A stretch of 64,000 nucleotides of DNA from Streptoverticillium olivoreticuli subsp. olivoreticuli (GTDB taxonomy: Bacteria > Actinomycetota > Actinomycetes > Streptomycetales > Streptomycetaceae), in assembly GCF_003391135.1 (NCBI RefSeq), contig NZ_CP031455.1, positions 2,441,501-2,505,500 of the forward strand, given 5' to 3'. Made by a program: the position numbers and the translations under genes. The stretch's first letter is position 1. Each line of letters begins with the position of its first letter. Below are positions 32,989-44,587 of the stretch, one piece after another. The notes beneath the pieces were generated by a model. That model ran no database searches. It was not told the origin of the DNA and saw only the letters and a program-made list of their open reading frames with translations.

Positions 32989-34392
32989 ATGGGCCTCGGC
33001 GTGCGCTGGACTCTGCACGGGGACGGGCGCACCCCGGCACCCGGGGCCGTCGTGCGGCCGGACGAACGGCTCTCCTGGCCCCGGACCGCGGGGCTCGGCG
33101 CGCAGCACGTGGTCGCCATGTTCGGGGCGTCGTTCGTGGCCCCGGTCCTCATGGGCCTGGACCCCAACCTCGCGATCATGATGTCGGGCGTCGCGACCAT
33201 CCTGTTCCTGCTCGCCACGCGCGGCCGGGTGCCCAGCTATCTGGGATGCAGCCTCTCCTTCGTGGGCGTCGCCGCGATCATCCGGGCGCAGGGCGGCGGC
33301 ACCGCGGCCGTCACCGGCGCGATCTTCGTGGTGGGCGCGGCCCTGTTCCTGAGCGGCCTGGCCGTACGGAAGTTCGGCGCGCGGATCATCCACGCGGCGA
33401 TGCCGCCGGTGGTCACCGGCGCCGTGGTCATGCTGATCGGCTTCAACCTCGCGCCGGTCACCGCGCGGACGTACTGGCCGCAGGACCAGTGGACGGCGCT
33501 GCTGACGATGCTCGTCACCGGGCTCGCCGTGGTCTGCCTGCGGGGGTTCTGGTCCCGCGTCGCGATCTTCCTGGGCCTGCTCTTCGGCTACGGGATCTCC
33601 TGGGTGTTCGACCGGGTCTTCGGGAAGATCCACTCCGTGAACGGCGGCCCGGAGGCCACAGACCACTGGCGGCTCGACCTCTCCGGCGTCTCCAAGGCCG
33701 ACTGGATCGGCCTGCCGTCGCTGCACGGGCCGACGTTCAGCTGGTCCGCGATCCTGGTGGCCCTGCCCGTCGTCATCGCCCTGATCGCCGAGAACGCCGG
33801 ACACGTCAAGGCCGTCGGCGAGATGACCGGCGACCCGCTGGACGACCAGCTCGGCACCGCGATCTCCGCGGACGGCGCGGCCACGATGCTCTCCACCGCG
33901 GTCGGCGGCCCGGCCAACACCACCTACTCCGAGAACATCGGCGTCATGGCGGCCACCCGCGTCTACTCCACTGCCGCCTACTGGGCGGCGGCGGGCTTCG
34001 CCCTGCTCTTCGGCGTCTGCCCCAAGTTCGGCGCCGTCGTCGCGGCCGTGCCCGGCGGGGTGCTGGGCGGCATCACCGTCATCCTCTACGGCATGATCGG
34101 CCTGCTCGGCGCGCAGATCTGGGTCCACAACAAGGTCGACCTGCGCAATCCGCTGAACCTGGTGCCCATCGCCGCGGGCATCATCATCGGCATCGGCGGC
34201 GTCAGCCTGAAGGTCAGCAGCAACTTCGAGCTCAGCGGCATCGCCCTGGGCACCATGGTGGTCCTCTCCGGCTACCACGTCCTGCGCGCCCTGGCCCCGG
34301 CCCACCTCAGGGAGCAGGAGCCGCTGCTCGACGCGGGGACGAGCGGTTACGACGCGGCCGCCGAGCAGGACGCGGGCCGCGACGAGCGCTGA
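32989..34392 (+). CDS. Uracil/xanthine permease (NCS2 family)
   Basis: A 467-residue membrane protein of the nucleobase-ascorbate (UraA/PyrP) family. Signature regions: QHVVAMFGASFVAPVLMGL, the substrate-site stretch VALPVVIALIAENAGHVKAVG and GGPANTTYSENIGVMAATRV. The start at 32989 follows GGAG; an ATG at 32950 is possible but worse placed. It probably imports uracil with protons. The 216 bases between its start and the divergent secreted-protein gene contain both promoters. Confidence 0.9.
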   Translation: MGLGVRWTLHGDGRTPAPGAVVRPDERLSWPRTAGLGAQHVVAMFGASFVAPVLMGLDPNLAIMMSGVATILFLLATRGRVPSYLGCSLSFVGVAAIIRAQGGGTAAVTGAIFVVGAALFLSGLAVRKFGARIIHAAMPPVVTGAVVMLIGFNLAPVTARTYWPQDQWTALLTMLVTGLAVVCLRGFWSRVAIFLGLLFGYGISWVFDRVFGKIHSVNGGPEATDHWRLDLSGVSKADWIGLPSLHGPTFSWSAILVALPVVIALIAENAGHVKAVGEMTGDPLDDQLGTAISADGAATMLSTAVGGPANTTYSENIGVMAATRVYSTAAYWAAAGFALLFGVCPKFGAVVAAVPGGVLGGITVILYGMIGLLGAQIWVHNKVDLRNPLNLVPIAAGIIIGIGGVSLKVSSNFELSGIALGTMVVLSGYHVLRALAPAHLREQEPLLDAGTSGYDAAAEQDAGRDER

Positions 34393-34464
34393 CCCCGTCA
34401 TCCGTTCCGGTCATCCACGGACGCCGGGCACCTACGCTGCGTACGCGCATGTCACTGTGTGCAC

Positions 34465-35148
34465 ATGACGACGGCAGGGGTACGGGCGGCACCGGCCGGC
34501 ATCGAGGGCGTCGTGGCGCGGATGCGCCGACTGGCACAGGACCTGCCGCCGCGGGACGGGGTGGCGGTCTTCAACCGGGTCTACCTCACGGTCACCGAGG
34601 AGATCGGACGGCGGGTCGCGGCGGGCGCGTTCGAGAACCGGGTGACGGCGACGGAGCTGGACGTACGGTTCGCCGCGCGGTATCTGACCGCCGTCGACCG
34701 CGCGGCGGCGGGACGGCGGGCGCCCGCCTGCTGGCGCCCGCTGTTCCAGCTGCGCGGGCACCCGGCCGTACGGCCCCTGCAGTTCGCCCTCGCGGGCATC
34801 AACGCGCACATCGGGCACGACCTGCCGCTGGCCCTCGCCGACACGTGCCGGGCCCTCGGCCTCGAACCGTGCGCGCTCGAAGGCGACTTCGACCGGGTGG
34901 GCGAGGTGCTGGTCGCCCTGGAGGAGCGGGTGCGGGAGGGCTTGGCGCCGGAGCTTGTGGATGTGGCGGATCCGCTGACGCATCTGGTGGGGGCGTGGAG
35001 TCTTGAGGCTGCGCGGGGCGCGGCTTGGACGACGTTTCGCGCGCTCTTCGCGATGCGCGAACTTCCGGATGTGACCGAGGAGTTCACGGAGCGGCTCGAC
35101 GCGGCGGTGGGCCTGGTGAGCCGCTGCCTGCTGACCCCACTGGGGTGA
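34465..35148 (+). CDS. DUF5995 family protein
   Basis: About 227 residues with the DUF5995 hallmarks VARMRRLAQDLPPRDGVAVFNRVYLTVTEEI and PLQFALAGINAHIGHDLPLAL. The function of the family is unknown; the conserved His and Asp in the HIGHDLP segment recall a metal site. The start is uncertain (GTG 34459 or ATG 34465). It is followed at once by a palindrome (35151-35180). Confidence 0.8.
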   Translation: MTTAGVRAAPAGIEGVVARMRRLAQDLPPRDGVAVFNRVYLTVTEEIGRRVAAGAFENRVTATELDVRFAARYLTAVDRAAAGRRAPACWRPLFQLRGHPAVRPLQFALAGINAHIGHDLPLALADTCRALGLEPCALEGDFDRVGEVLVALEERVREGLAPELVDVADPLTHLVGAWSLEAARGAAWTTFRALFAMRELPDVTEEFTERLDAAVGLVSRCLLTPLG

Positions 35149-35150
35149 TC

Positions 35151-35180
35151 GCCGGACGGGCCGGTTCCAGCCCGTCCGGC
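35151..35180. terminator. Hairpin between convergent genes, short copy of the dispersed repeat
   Basis: GCCGGACGGGC (35151-35161) pairs with GCCCGTCCGGC (35170-35180). The sequence CCAGCCCGTCCGGCGTTCGAG matches the core of the repeats at 18672 and 21799. It lies between the DUF5995 gene and davB. Confidence 0.7.
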
Positions 35181-35188
35181 GTTCGAGG

Positions 35189-36889
35189 TCAGTCCTCCGG
35201 GAGTTCGACCGGGGCGATCTCGTCGTAGACGTCGCCCGGGCCCGGATTCGTCGCGTCCGTCGCGCCGCCGAACTGGTGCATCACACCCCACACCGCGTTG
35301 AGCGCCGTCTGCACCGCGCCCTCCGCCCAGCCCGCCGTCCAGGAGATGTCGTCGCCCGCGAGGAACAGGCCGCGCTTGTCCTCCGGCAGGAGGTCCTGCA
35401 TGAAGTGGGTGAACAGGCGCCGCTGGTAGCGGTAGTGGCCGGGCAGGTTGGCCTTGAACGCGCCCATGAAGTAGGGCTCGTTCTCCCAGGAGACGGTGAC
35501 CGGGTTGCCGATGATGTGCCGCCGGATGTCGACCTTGGGGTAGATCTCGCCGAGCGACTTCAGCATGACCTCCATCCGCTCGCCGGCCGACAGCGGCAGC
35601 CACTTGAGGCTGTCGTCGCACCAGGTGTACGAGAGGCAGATGACGGCCGGCTTGTCGGGGCCGTCGTCCAGGAGGTACGTGCCGCGGGTCATCCGGTCGG
35701 TGAGCGTCATCGACATCACGTCCCGCCCGGTCTCCTCGTCGGTGTCCAGCCAGAACGGCCGGTCGACGGGGACGAACAGCTTGGACGACTCCATGTAGTG
35801 GGTGCGCTCCATCGCCGTCCAGTGGTCGATGGGGAAGAGCGAGTCGTCGCAGGCGATCTTCGACAGCAGCATCCACGACTGGGCGGTGAAGACGGCCGCC
35901 TTGTACGTGCGGATGTCGCCCGACGCGTCGGTCACCGTGATGCCGTTGCCGGCCGTGCGGTGCAGCCGGGTCACGGCCGGGCGCGGCTCGCCGCCGTGCA
36001 GCGAGGACAGCGAGGTGCCGGGCGCCCAGTGGACGAGCTTGCCGGGCTCGCGCTCCCACAGTCGCAGCGGGAGCTGCTGGCTGCCGCCGACGATGCCGCG
36101 GTGGTGGTCGTCCGCCTCGGTGTAGACGACGCGCAGGATCTCCAGGATGGAGTTGGGGAAGTCGGTGTCCCAGCCGCCGGTGCCGAAGCCGACCTGGCCG
36201 AAGATCTCGCGGTGCCGGAAGGACTTGAAGGCGGTGGACTCGCAGAGGAAGCCGTAGAAGGTCTGGTTGTCGAGCTTCTCGACGAGCTTCGCCCAGATCT
36301 CCCGGATGCGCGGCACGTCGCGCTCCCGCAGGGCGCGGTTCATGTCGGAGAAGTCGGCGCCCTCCTCCAGGCAGGCGTTCCACGCCTCCGCGACCTCGCG
36401 GTAGACGGGCGGCAGGTCGTCGATGGTCTTCGCGTAGTGCGTCTCGCCCTTGAGGTCGACGACGGTCGACGGGGTGTCGGGCGCGAGCGGGTTGGGGAAC
36501 GGCTTGGTCTCCAGGCCCACCAGGTCGATGTAGTACTGCAGCGCCGTGGAGCTCGGCGGGAAGCGCATCGCGCCCATCTCGGCGGTCAGCGAGGGGTCGC
36601 AGCCCTCGAAGCCGACGGTGCGCAGCCGGCCGCCGATCTGGTCGGCCTCGTAGACGACGGGCTTGAGCCCCATCTTCATCAGCTCGTAGGCGGCGATGAT
36701 GCCCGACAGGCCGCCGCCGATGACGGCGACCTCGGCGCCGTGCTCGGTCGCGGGTATCTGCCCGAGGCCCGCCGGGTGGGCGAGGAAGTCGTCGTACGGG
36801 AAGGGGAAGTCCGGGCCGAACATGGTGATCGGCGGCAGGGCCGCTTGCGACTGCTCGTCGTGGGCGGCGTTGGGCACCATGGACGTCAT
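35189..36889 (-). CDS. davB: L-lysine 2-monooxygenase (flavin amine oxidase family)
   Basis: A 566-residue FAD enzyme that would oxidise L-lysine to 5-aminovaleramide with loss of CO2. The opening ITMFGPDFPFPYDDFLAHPA, the FAD motif GGGLSG (58-63) and the closing FAGDD-type LFLAGDDISWTAGWAEGAV closely follow Pseudomonas DavB as I remember it, including its length of about 560 residues. Start ATG 36889 has GGAGAG 8 bases upstream. It lies 66 bases after davA, the next enzyme of the pathway. A tryptophan 2-monooxygenase (IaaM) reading is less likely because of the match at the N-terminus and the davA partner. Confidence 0.88.
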   Translation of the reverse strand: MTSMVPNAAHDEQSQAALPPITMFGPDFPFPYDDFLAHPAGLGQIPATEHGAEVAVIGGGLSGIIAAYELMKMGLKPVVYEADQIGGRLRTVGFEGCDPSLTAEMGAMRFPPSSTALQYYIDLVGLETKPFPNPLAPDTPSTVVDLKGETHYAKTIDDLPPVYREVAEAWNACLEEGADFSDMNRALRERDVPRIREIWAKLVEKLDNQTFYGFLCESTAFKSFRHREIFGQVGFGTGGWDTDFPNSILEILRVVYTEADDHHRGIVGGSQQLPLRLWEREPGKLVHWAPGTSLSSLHGGEPRPAVTRLHRTAGNGITVTDASGDIRTYKAAVFTAQSWMLLSKIACDDSLFPIDHWTAMERTHYMESSKLFVPVDRPFWLDTDEETGRDVMSMTLTDRMTRGTYLLDDGPDKPAVICLSYTWCDDSLKWLPLSAGERMEVMLKSLGEIYPKVDIRRHIIGNPVTVSWENEPYFMGAFKANLPGHYRYQRRLFTHFMQDLLPEDKRGLFLAGDDISWTAGWAEGAVQTALNAVWGVMHQFGGATDATNPGPGDVYDEIAPVELPED

Positions 36890-36955
36890 CGGCTGAACTC
36901 TCCTGCGGGGATGGGGGGTGGCGGCTCGGAGCGGGGCCGTGGGGGCCCGGGCGGG

Positions 36956-37756
36956 TCAGGTGAGCGAGCTGTACAGCTCCGGTCGGCGGTCGTGCAGATA
37001 GGTGTTCTCGGCGCGGGAGGCCTTGAGCAGCGCCGGGTCCACGTCGGCGATGATCAGGTCCTCGCCCGCGCCCGCCCGCGCCCGTACGGTCCCGTCGGGG
37101 GCGGCGAGGCAGCTGAGCCCGGCGAAGGCGAAGTCGCCCTCGGTGCCGCAGCGGTTGGCGTAGGCGATGTAGAGCTGGCTCTCCCAGGCGCGGGCCGGGA
37201 CGATCGTCTGCGGGACGATCTCGTACGGCCGCATCAGCGCGGTCGGCGTGAGCAGCAGCTCGGTGCCGGCGAGGGCGTGGGCGCGCACCGGCTCGGGGAA
37301 CTCGACGTCGTAGCAGATCAGCATGCCGAGGCGGACGCCATCGAGCTCGGCCTGGACGACCGGCTCGTCGCCGGGCGTGAAGTAGGCGCCCTCGTAGTCC
37401 CCGAAGAGGTGGGTCTTGCGGTAGTGCGCGAGGCGGTCCCCGTCCGGCCCGATGAGCTGGAGGGAGTTGTGGATCGCCGTGCCGGCGCGCTCGGGGTAGC
37501 CGTAGCCGATGGCCAGGCCGTGCTCGGCGGCGATGCGGGCGACGGCCCGGGCGCCGGGGCCGTCGCTGGTCTCGGCCCGGCCCTGGACGGCGGCGCCCAG
37601 CGCGTAGCCGGTGAGGTACAGCTCGTTGGTGAGCAGCAGCCGGGCGCCCGCGTCGGCGGCCCGGCGCGCGGCGGCGGCCAGGGCGTCGAGGGTCTCGGCG
37701 GTGGAGGAGGGAACGCCGGGGCGGCCCTGGTACAGCGCGGTGCGCAGCGGCGTCAT
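36956..37756 (-). CDS. davA: 5-aminovaleramide amidohydrolase (nitrilase family)
   Basis: A 266-residue carbon-nitrogen hydrolase with an intact Glu-Lys-Cys triad: Glu45 in NELYLTGY, Lys114 in YRKTHLFG and Cys148 in LICYDVEFPE. It would turn 5-aminovaleramide into 5-aminovalerate. The pattern YGYPER, HNSLQLIGPDG and KTHLFG follows Pseudomonas DavA. Start ATG 37756 is preceded by AGAGAGG. It precedes davB in the same transcript. Confidence 0.86.
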   Translation of the reverse strand: MTPLRTALYQGRPGVPSSTAETLDALAAAARRAADAGARLLLTNELYLTGYALGAAVQGRAETSDGPGARAVARIAAEHGLAIGYGYPERAGTAIHNSLQLIGPDGDRLAHYRKTHLFGDYEGAYFTPGDEPVVQAELDGVRLGMLICYDVEFPEPVRAHALAGTELLLTPTALMRPYEIVPQTIVPARAWESQLYIAYANRCGTEGDFAFAGLSCLAAPDGTVRARAGAGEDLIIADVDPALLKASRAENTYLHDRRPELYSSLT

Positions 37757-37894
37757 GCGGCCTCTCTTCACCTGTTGCGAAGGGATGTTCGTTGAGACGC
37801 CTTGACGGTACGGGCCGGTAACTCCGCCCGACAAGGCGCGTCCATTGCGTACCGACACGTCATTCGTTGCGCATTGCCCCGGCTCGGCGTCGAT

Positions 37895-38830
37895 TCATTG
37901 CGCGGAGCCGCGCACGGTGCCGCGGACGAGGTCGCGCAGCCACCGGTGGCCGCTGTCCGCCTCGTGGCGGGGGTGCCAGGCCATGGAGATCGTCAGCGGG
38001 GGCGGGTCCAGGGGCAGCTCGAAGGTGCGCAGGCCGAGCGCGGTGGCGGCCGGTCCGCCGATCCGCTCGGGGAGCATCCCGACCGCGTCGCCGCCGGACA
38101 CCAGGAAGAGGGCGGAGGCGAGGGTGGGCGCGGTGGCGACGACGCGGCGGCGCAGCCCGTGGGCGGCGAGCGCCTCGTCGACGGGCCCGGTCAGCCTGCC
38201 GCGCCGGGAGTCGAGCACGTGCCCGGCGGCGGCGTAGCGGCGCAGCGTGACGGGCGCGTCGAGGAGAGGGTGGCCGGGGCGTACGACGCCGACCATGCGG
38301 TCCGTGAGCAGGGGCTCGATCCGGATCTCGGGTTCGTCGCGGTCGATGACGCCGAGCTCCAGGTCGACGGTGCCGTCGCGCAGCGAGGGGACCCCCGCGG
38401 CGCCTTCGGCGAGGAAGCGCAGGGTGACGCCGGGTGCCTCGCGGGCGGCGCGGCCGAGGAGCCCGGTGCCGAAGGTCAGCACATGGCTGTCGTGGGCGCT
38501 GAGCGTGAAGACCCGGTCCAGGGTGGCGGGGTCGAGGGGCCGTCCGGCGGCGAAGAGGGCGCGGGCGTCGTCGAGGAGCCTGCGGACGTCCGCGTGCATG
38601 GCGAGGGCGCGCGGGGTGGGGACCATGCGGCGTCCGGCGCGTACGAGCACGGGGTCGCCCAGGGCGCGGCGGATCCGGCCGAGGGTGCGGCTCATGGCGG
38701 GGCCGGACAGCCCGAGCCGGTCGGCGGCCGCGGTGACGGACTCCTCGGTGAGCAGCGCGTCGAGGGCCGTCAGGAGATTGAGGTCGGGCGTGGCGCGGGC
38801 CGGCGGCCGCCCGCCCGGTTCTGCGCCCAC
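37895..38830 (-). CDS. LysR-family transcriptional regulator
   Basis: A 311-residue LTTR with an N-terminal winged HTH (LNLLTALDALLTEESVTAAADRLGLSGPAMSRTLGRIRRALGD as one region, about residues 17-60) and a substrate-binding domain similar to the NodD/MexT branch. It starts at GTG 38830, 5 bases after the Lrp stop, and lies 138 bases upstream of davA on the same strand. It is a good candidate for local control of davAB; inducer unknown. Confidence 0.88.
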   Translation of the reverse strand: MGAEPGGRPPARATPDLNLLTALDALLTEESVTAAADRLGLSGPAMSRTLGRIRRALGDPVLVRAGRRMVPTPRALAMHADVRRLLDDARALFAAGRPLDPATLDRVFTLSAHDSHVLTFGTGLLGRAAREAPGVTLRFLAEGAAGVPSLRDGTVDLELGVIDRDEPEIRIEPLLTDRMVGVVRPGHPLLDAPVTLRRYAAAGHVLDSRRGRLTGPVDEALAAHGLRRRVVATAPTLASALFLVSGGDAVGMLPERIGGPAATALGLRTFELPLDPPPLTISMAWHPRHEADSGHRWLRDLVRGTVRGSAQ

Positions 38831-38835
38831 GCCGC

Positions 38836-39291
38836 TCAGGAGGGGGCGCCGGAGCTGAAGCGGCGCAGCAGCGGGGAGAGCACCAGGACGGACTTGGTGC
38901 GCTCCACGAAGGGCTCGCCCGCGATGCGCTCCAGCACCCGCTCGAAGTGGCGCATGTCGGAGGCGAAGACCTGGACGATGGCGTCCGCCTCACCGGTGAC
39001 GGTGGAGGCGGACGCCACTTCCGGATAGCGCGACAGGCCGCGGTGGATGGCCTCGGGAGAGGTGTTCCGGCGGCAGTAGATCTCGATGAAGCCCTCGGTC
39101 TCCCAGCCCAGCGCCGCCGGGTCCACGCGCACGGTGAACCCGGTGATGGCGCCCTCGGCCCGCAGCCTGTCCACGCGGCGCTTGACCGCGGGCGCGGACA
39201 GCCCGACCTCGGTGCCGATGTCGGCGTAGGAGCGGCGGGCGTCCTCGGCGAGGGCGTGGACGATGCGTTCGTCGAGATCGTTCAGTCGCAC
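38836..39291 (-). CDS. Lrp/AsnC-family transcriptional regulator
   Basis: A 151-residue Lrp: N-terminal HTH (LNDLDERIVHALAEDARRSYADIG, LSAPAVKRRVDRLRAEG) and C-terminal RAM ligand domain (VTGEADAIVQVFASDMRHFE). Start GTG 39291, no strong ribosome site, 10 bases after the permease gene, so coupled translation is likely. Given its neighbours it may sense an amino acid such as lysine. Confidence 0.9.
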   Translation of the reverse strand: MRLNDLDERIVHALAEDARRSYADIGTEVGLSAPAVKRRVDRLRAEGAITGFTVRVDPAALGWETEGFIEIYCRRNTSPEAIHRGLSRYPEVASASTVTGEADAIVQVFASDMRHFERVLERIAGEPFVERTKSVLVLSPLLRRFSSGAPS

Positions 39292-39301
39292 TGCGGGTGG
39301 A

Positions 39302-40795
39302 TCACTTCTCTAGGGGTACCTGCGTCTCTTCCCGGGCGAGCCGCGAGCGGCTCTTCCCGTACCCGAAGTAGATCACAAGCCCGACGGCCATCCAGACACC
39401 GAAGACCATCCAGGTGACCTTGTCCAGGCTGCCCATCATGTAGACGCACAGGAGGAAGCCGATGGCCGGGAAGACCGGGCTGAGCGGCACCCGGAAGGTG
39501 CGCTTCATGTCGGGGCGGGTCCGGCGCAGCACGATGACGGCCACGTTGACCAGGGCGAACGCGAAGAGCGTGCCGATGCTGGTGGCGTCGGCGAGCTGGC
39601 CGAGCGGGATGGCGGCGGCGAGGACGCCGCAGAAGAGGGAGACGATGACGGTGTTGGCGCGGGGCGTGCCGCTCTTCGCGTGGACCTTGGAGAAGACCTT
39701 GGGCACCAGGCCGTCGCGGGACATCGCGAAGAGGATGCGGGTCTGGCCGTAGAGCACGGTCAGCACGACGGAGGCGATGGCGATGACGGCGCCCGCGGCG
39801 AGCAGCACGGCCCAGAAGCTCTGACCGGTCACGTCCTTCATGATCCCGGCGAGCGCGGCCTCGCTGCCCTCGAACTTCTGCCAGGGCATGGCGCCGACGG
39901 CGACGGCCGCGACCAGGCAGTAGAGCGCGGTGACGATGATCAGGGAGAGCATGATCGCGCGCGGCAGGTCGCGCTGGGCGTCCTTGGCCTCCTCGCCCGC
40001 GGTGGAGGCGGCGTCGAAGCCGATGTAGGAGAAGAACAGCGAGGCCCCGGCGGAGCTCAGGCCCGCGACGCCGAGCGGCATGAAGGGGGTGTAGTTGCCG
40101 GCCTTGATGCCCTGGAAGGCGACGCCGCAGAAGAGCAGCAGCGCGACGATCTTCACCGCGACCATGATGGTGTTGGCGCGGGCGCTCTCCTTGGCCCCGC
40201 CCAGCAGGAAGGCCATGCACAGCAGCACGACGAGCAGGGCGGGCAGGTTGAAGACGCCGCCGTCGCCGGGCGGGTTGGCCAGCGAGGCGGGGATGGTGAC
40301 GCCGATCGTGCCGTCGAGCAGCTCGTTGAGGTACTGCCCCCAGCCGACGGCGACGGCCGCGACGGAGACGCCGTACTCCAGGATCAGGCACCAGCCGCAG
40401 ACCCAGGCGACGAGCTCGCCGAGGGTGGCGTAGGCGTAGGAGTACGAGGAGCCGGAGACCGGGATGGTGCCGGCCAGCTCCGCGTAGGAGAGGGCCGAGA
40501 AGAGCGCCGTGATGCCGGCGATGACGAACGAGACGATGACGGCGGGGCCCGCCTTGGGCACCGCCTCGCCGAGCACCACGAAGATGCCGGTGCCGAGGGT
40601 CGCGCCGATGCTGATCATCGTCAGCTGCCACATGCCGAGCGAGCGGCGCAGCGAGCCGCCCTCGCCCTGGCCGCCCTCGGCCACGAGGCGCTCGACCGGC
40701 TTGCGCCGCATGAGACCGGCCGCGAAGCCGGCGGCCGGGCGCGCGGAGCGCTGGTCGTCGCCTGCGGCGGGGGGCGCTGTGCCGTGGTCCAACAC
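39302..40795 (-). CDS. APC-family cationic/general amino acid permease
   Basis: A 497-residue transporter of the amino acid-polyamine-organocation superfamily with about twelve helices; MWQLTMISIGATLGTGIFVVLGEA and FFSYIGFDAASTAGEEAKD are typical of the CAT/YfnA branch (cationic amino acids). Start at GTG 40795 is supported by GGAG 7 bases upstream; in-frame sequence further upstream does not look coding. It heads the unit permease-lrp-lysR-davA-davB, so lysine uptake is a reasonable guess. Confidence 0.88.
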   Translation of the reverse strand: MLDHGTAPPAAGDDQRSARPAAGFAAGLMRRKPVERLVAEGGQGEGGSLRRSLGMWQLTMISIGATLGTGIFVVLGEAVPKAGPAVIVSFVIAGITALFSALSYAELAGTIPVSGSSYSYAYATLGELVAWVCGWCLILEYGVSVAAVAVGWGQYLNELLDGTIGVTIPASLANPPGDGGVFNLPALLVVLLCMAFLLGGAKESARANTIMVAVKIVALLLFCGVAFQGIKAGNYTPFMPLGVAGLSSAGASLFFSYIGFDAASTAGEEAKDAQRDLPRAIMLSLIIVTALYCLVAAVAVGAMPWQKFEGSEAALAGIMKDVTGQSFWAVLLAAGAVIAIASVVLTVLYGQTRILFAMSRDGLVPKVFSKVHAKSGTPRANTVIVSLFCGVLAAAIPLGQLADATSIGTLFAFALVNVAVIVLRRTRPDMKRTFRVPLSPVFPAIGFLLCVYMMGSLDKVTWMVFGVWMAVGLVIYFGYGKSRSRLAREETQVPLEK

Positions 40796-41188
40796 TGGGT
40801 GGCTCCATTCGTCGCTGCCTGTCGAGGGCGGAGGGGACGACCGCCGACGGCACCCGACCGGGGCGCGCCGGCAGAGCGGAGCAAACCCATGGAGGGAGGG
40901 GGACCGCGAGCAAGCGGTATCCGCCACTCCACGTACAGCGCAGACCCTACGAGGTGGGTGCGTGCGCTCGTAATGCACCATTCTTGCGTATGCCCGTACG
41001 ATCATTGCGCGTGGGGGGCCGGAACGGGCGATCGTTGCACGTCACCTTATGAATCGGTACATGTCGTCGCCAAGGGGTGTGACCGGGGCACGGCGTGAAG
41101 GCCGCTTCGGAAAACGCGAGGGCCGCTCCGGAAAACGCGAAGGGGCGCGGCCCGGAGAACCGGACCGCGCCCCTTCGGGGTGTGCGGA
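40796..41188. other. Intergenic region between the amino acid permease and guaB1
   Basis: No gene is supported. The part near 40796 to 41090 should contain the permease promoter. A tandem pair of 21-base units, GCCGCTTCGGAAAACGCGAG and GCCGCTCCGGAAAACGCGAA, lies at 41101-41142, directly before the guaB1 terminator. Confidence 0.55.
41138..41177 (-). terminator. Hairpin terminator after guaB1
   Basis: A 13-bp perfect stem: CGAAGGGGCGCGG (41138-41150) with CCGCGCCCCTTCG (41165-41177), loop 14 bases, starting 11 bases after the guaB1 stop. Confidence 0.8.
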
Positions 41189-43619
<2,431 letters not shown>

Positions 43620-43643
43620 CACCGGGGGGCCAGGAGCCCGCGG

Positions 43644-44483
43644 TCACTCCCCCCGCCAGTCGGCGATCGCCCGCTCATAGCCGTCCAGCACCCTCTCGAC
43701 GACCCCGCCGCCGGCGGCCGGCAGCAGGGTGAGGACACGGTTGACACCCGCCGCCTCACACCGCTCCAGCACCTCGGGATCGTGCGGAACTCCGGCCAGG
43801 ACCACGGGGATCCGACCGCGCCCGGCATCGGCGGCGCGGGACCGCAGCTCGGCCACCCGCCGCAGCGTGCGCTCGAAGGACTCCGCGTTCGCGTAGTCCG
43901 GCAACCAGCCGTCGCCGTACGCGAGAACACGGTCGAGAACCTTCGGGCCCATGCCGCCGACGAGTACCGGAGGATGCGGCCACTGGACCGGTTTGGGCCA
44001 CGACCAGATCCGCTCGAAGGACACGTGCGGGCCCTGGTAGGAGGCCTCGTCCTCCCGCCAGATCGTCCTGATCGCCTCCACGTGCTCCCGCATCCGGGCG
44101 AAGCGCCGCGCCGGATCCACACCGTGGTGGGCCATCTCCTCCTCGACCCAGCCGCCTCCCACACCGAAGTCGACCCGGCCGCCCGAGAGCTGGTCGACGC
44201 TCGCGATCGTCTTGGCCAGCACGACCGGGTCGTGCTGCGCCACGAGACAGATCGCGCTGCCCACGCGGAGGCGACGCGTGGCGAGCGCGGCGGCCGTGGA
44301 CGCCACGAACGGGTCGAACGTGCTCCGGAACGCGTGCGGCAGCCTCGCCGTGCGCTCGTTCGCGGGCAGATGGGTGTGCTCGGCGAAGTACAGGGCGCTG
44401 TGGCCCCGCTCCTCCAGCCGCCGGGCCAGTGCCCCGGGCTCCATGGTCGCCGTCGTGGCGAAGACGGTGGCGCCGGTCTCCAC
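43644..44483 (-). CDS. LLM-class (luciferase-like) flavin/F420 oxidoreductase
   Basis: A 279-residue luciferase-like monooxygenase family protein starting at GTG 44483. The TIM-barrel motifs YFAEHTHLP, RVDFGVGGGWVEEEMAHHGVD and PVLVGGMGPKVLDRVL are typical of actinobacterial LLM proteins that use F420 or FMN. Substrate unknown. It is the last gene on the minus strand of the run from 54318 and is separated by 104 bases from the hydrolase gene. Confidence 0.85.
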   Translation of the reverse strand: METGATVFATTATMEPGALARRLEERGHSALYFAEHTHLPANERTARLPHAFRSTFDPFVASTAAALATRRLRVGSAICLVAQHDPVVLAKTIASVDQLSGGRVDFGVGGGWVEEEMAHHGVDPARRFARMREHVEAIRTIWREDEASYQGPHVSFERIWSWPKPVQWPHPPVLVGGMGPKVLDRVLAYGDGWLPDYANAESFERTLRRVAELRSRAADAGRGRIPVVLAGVPHDPEVLERCEAAGVNRVLTLLPAAGGGVVERVLDGYERAIADWRGE

Positions 44484-44587
44484 GGCTCGTACCCCCTTGT
44501 TCGGTGGTGCTCATCGGTGCCCGGCGGCGCCGGGCACCGCTCGGTGTTTCCCGCCGTCCCCGGTGTCTTCCCGGAGAGCCCCCGCGG

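Noticed and set aside
35189..37756. Indole-3-acetamide pathway (iaaM/iaaH) reading of the oxidase and amidase pair
   Set aside because: The N-terminal block and length match lysine monooxygenase, and the partner is a nitrilase-family amidase like DavA rather than an amidase-signature enzyme like IaaH.
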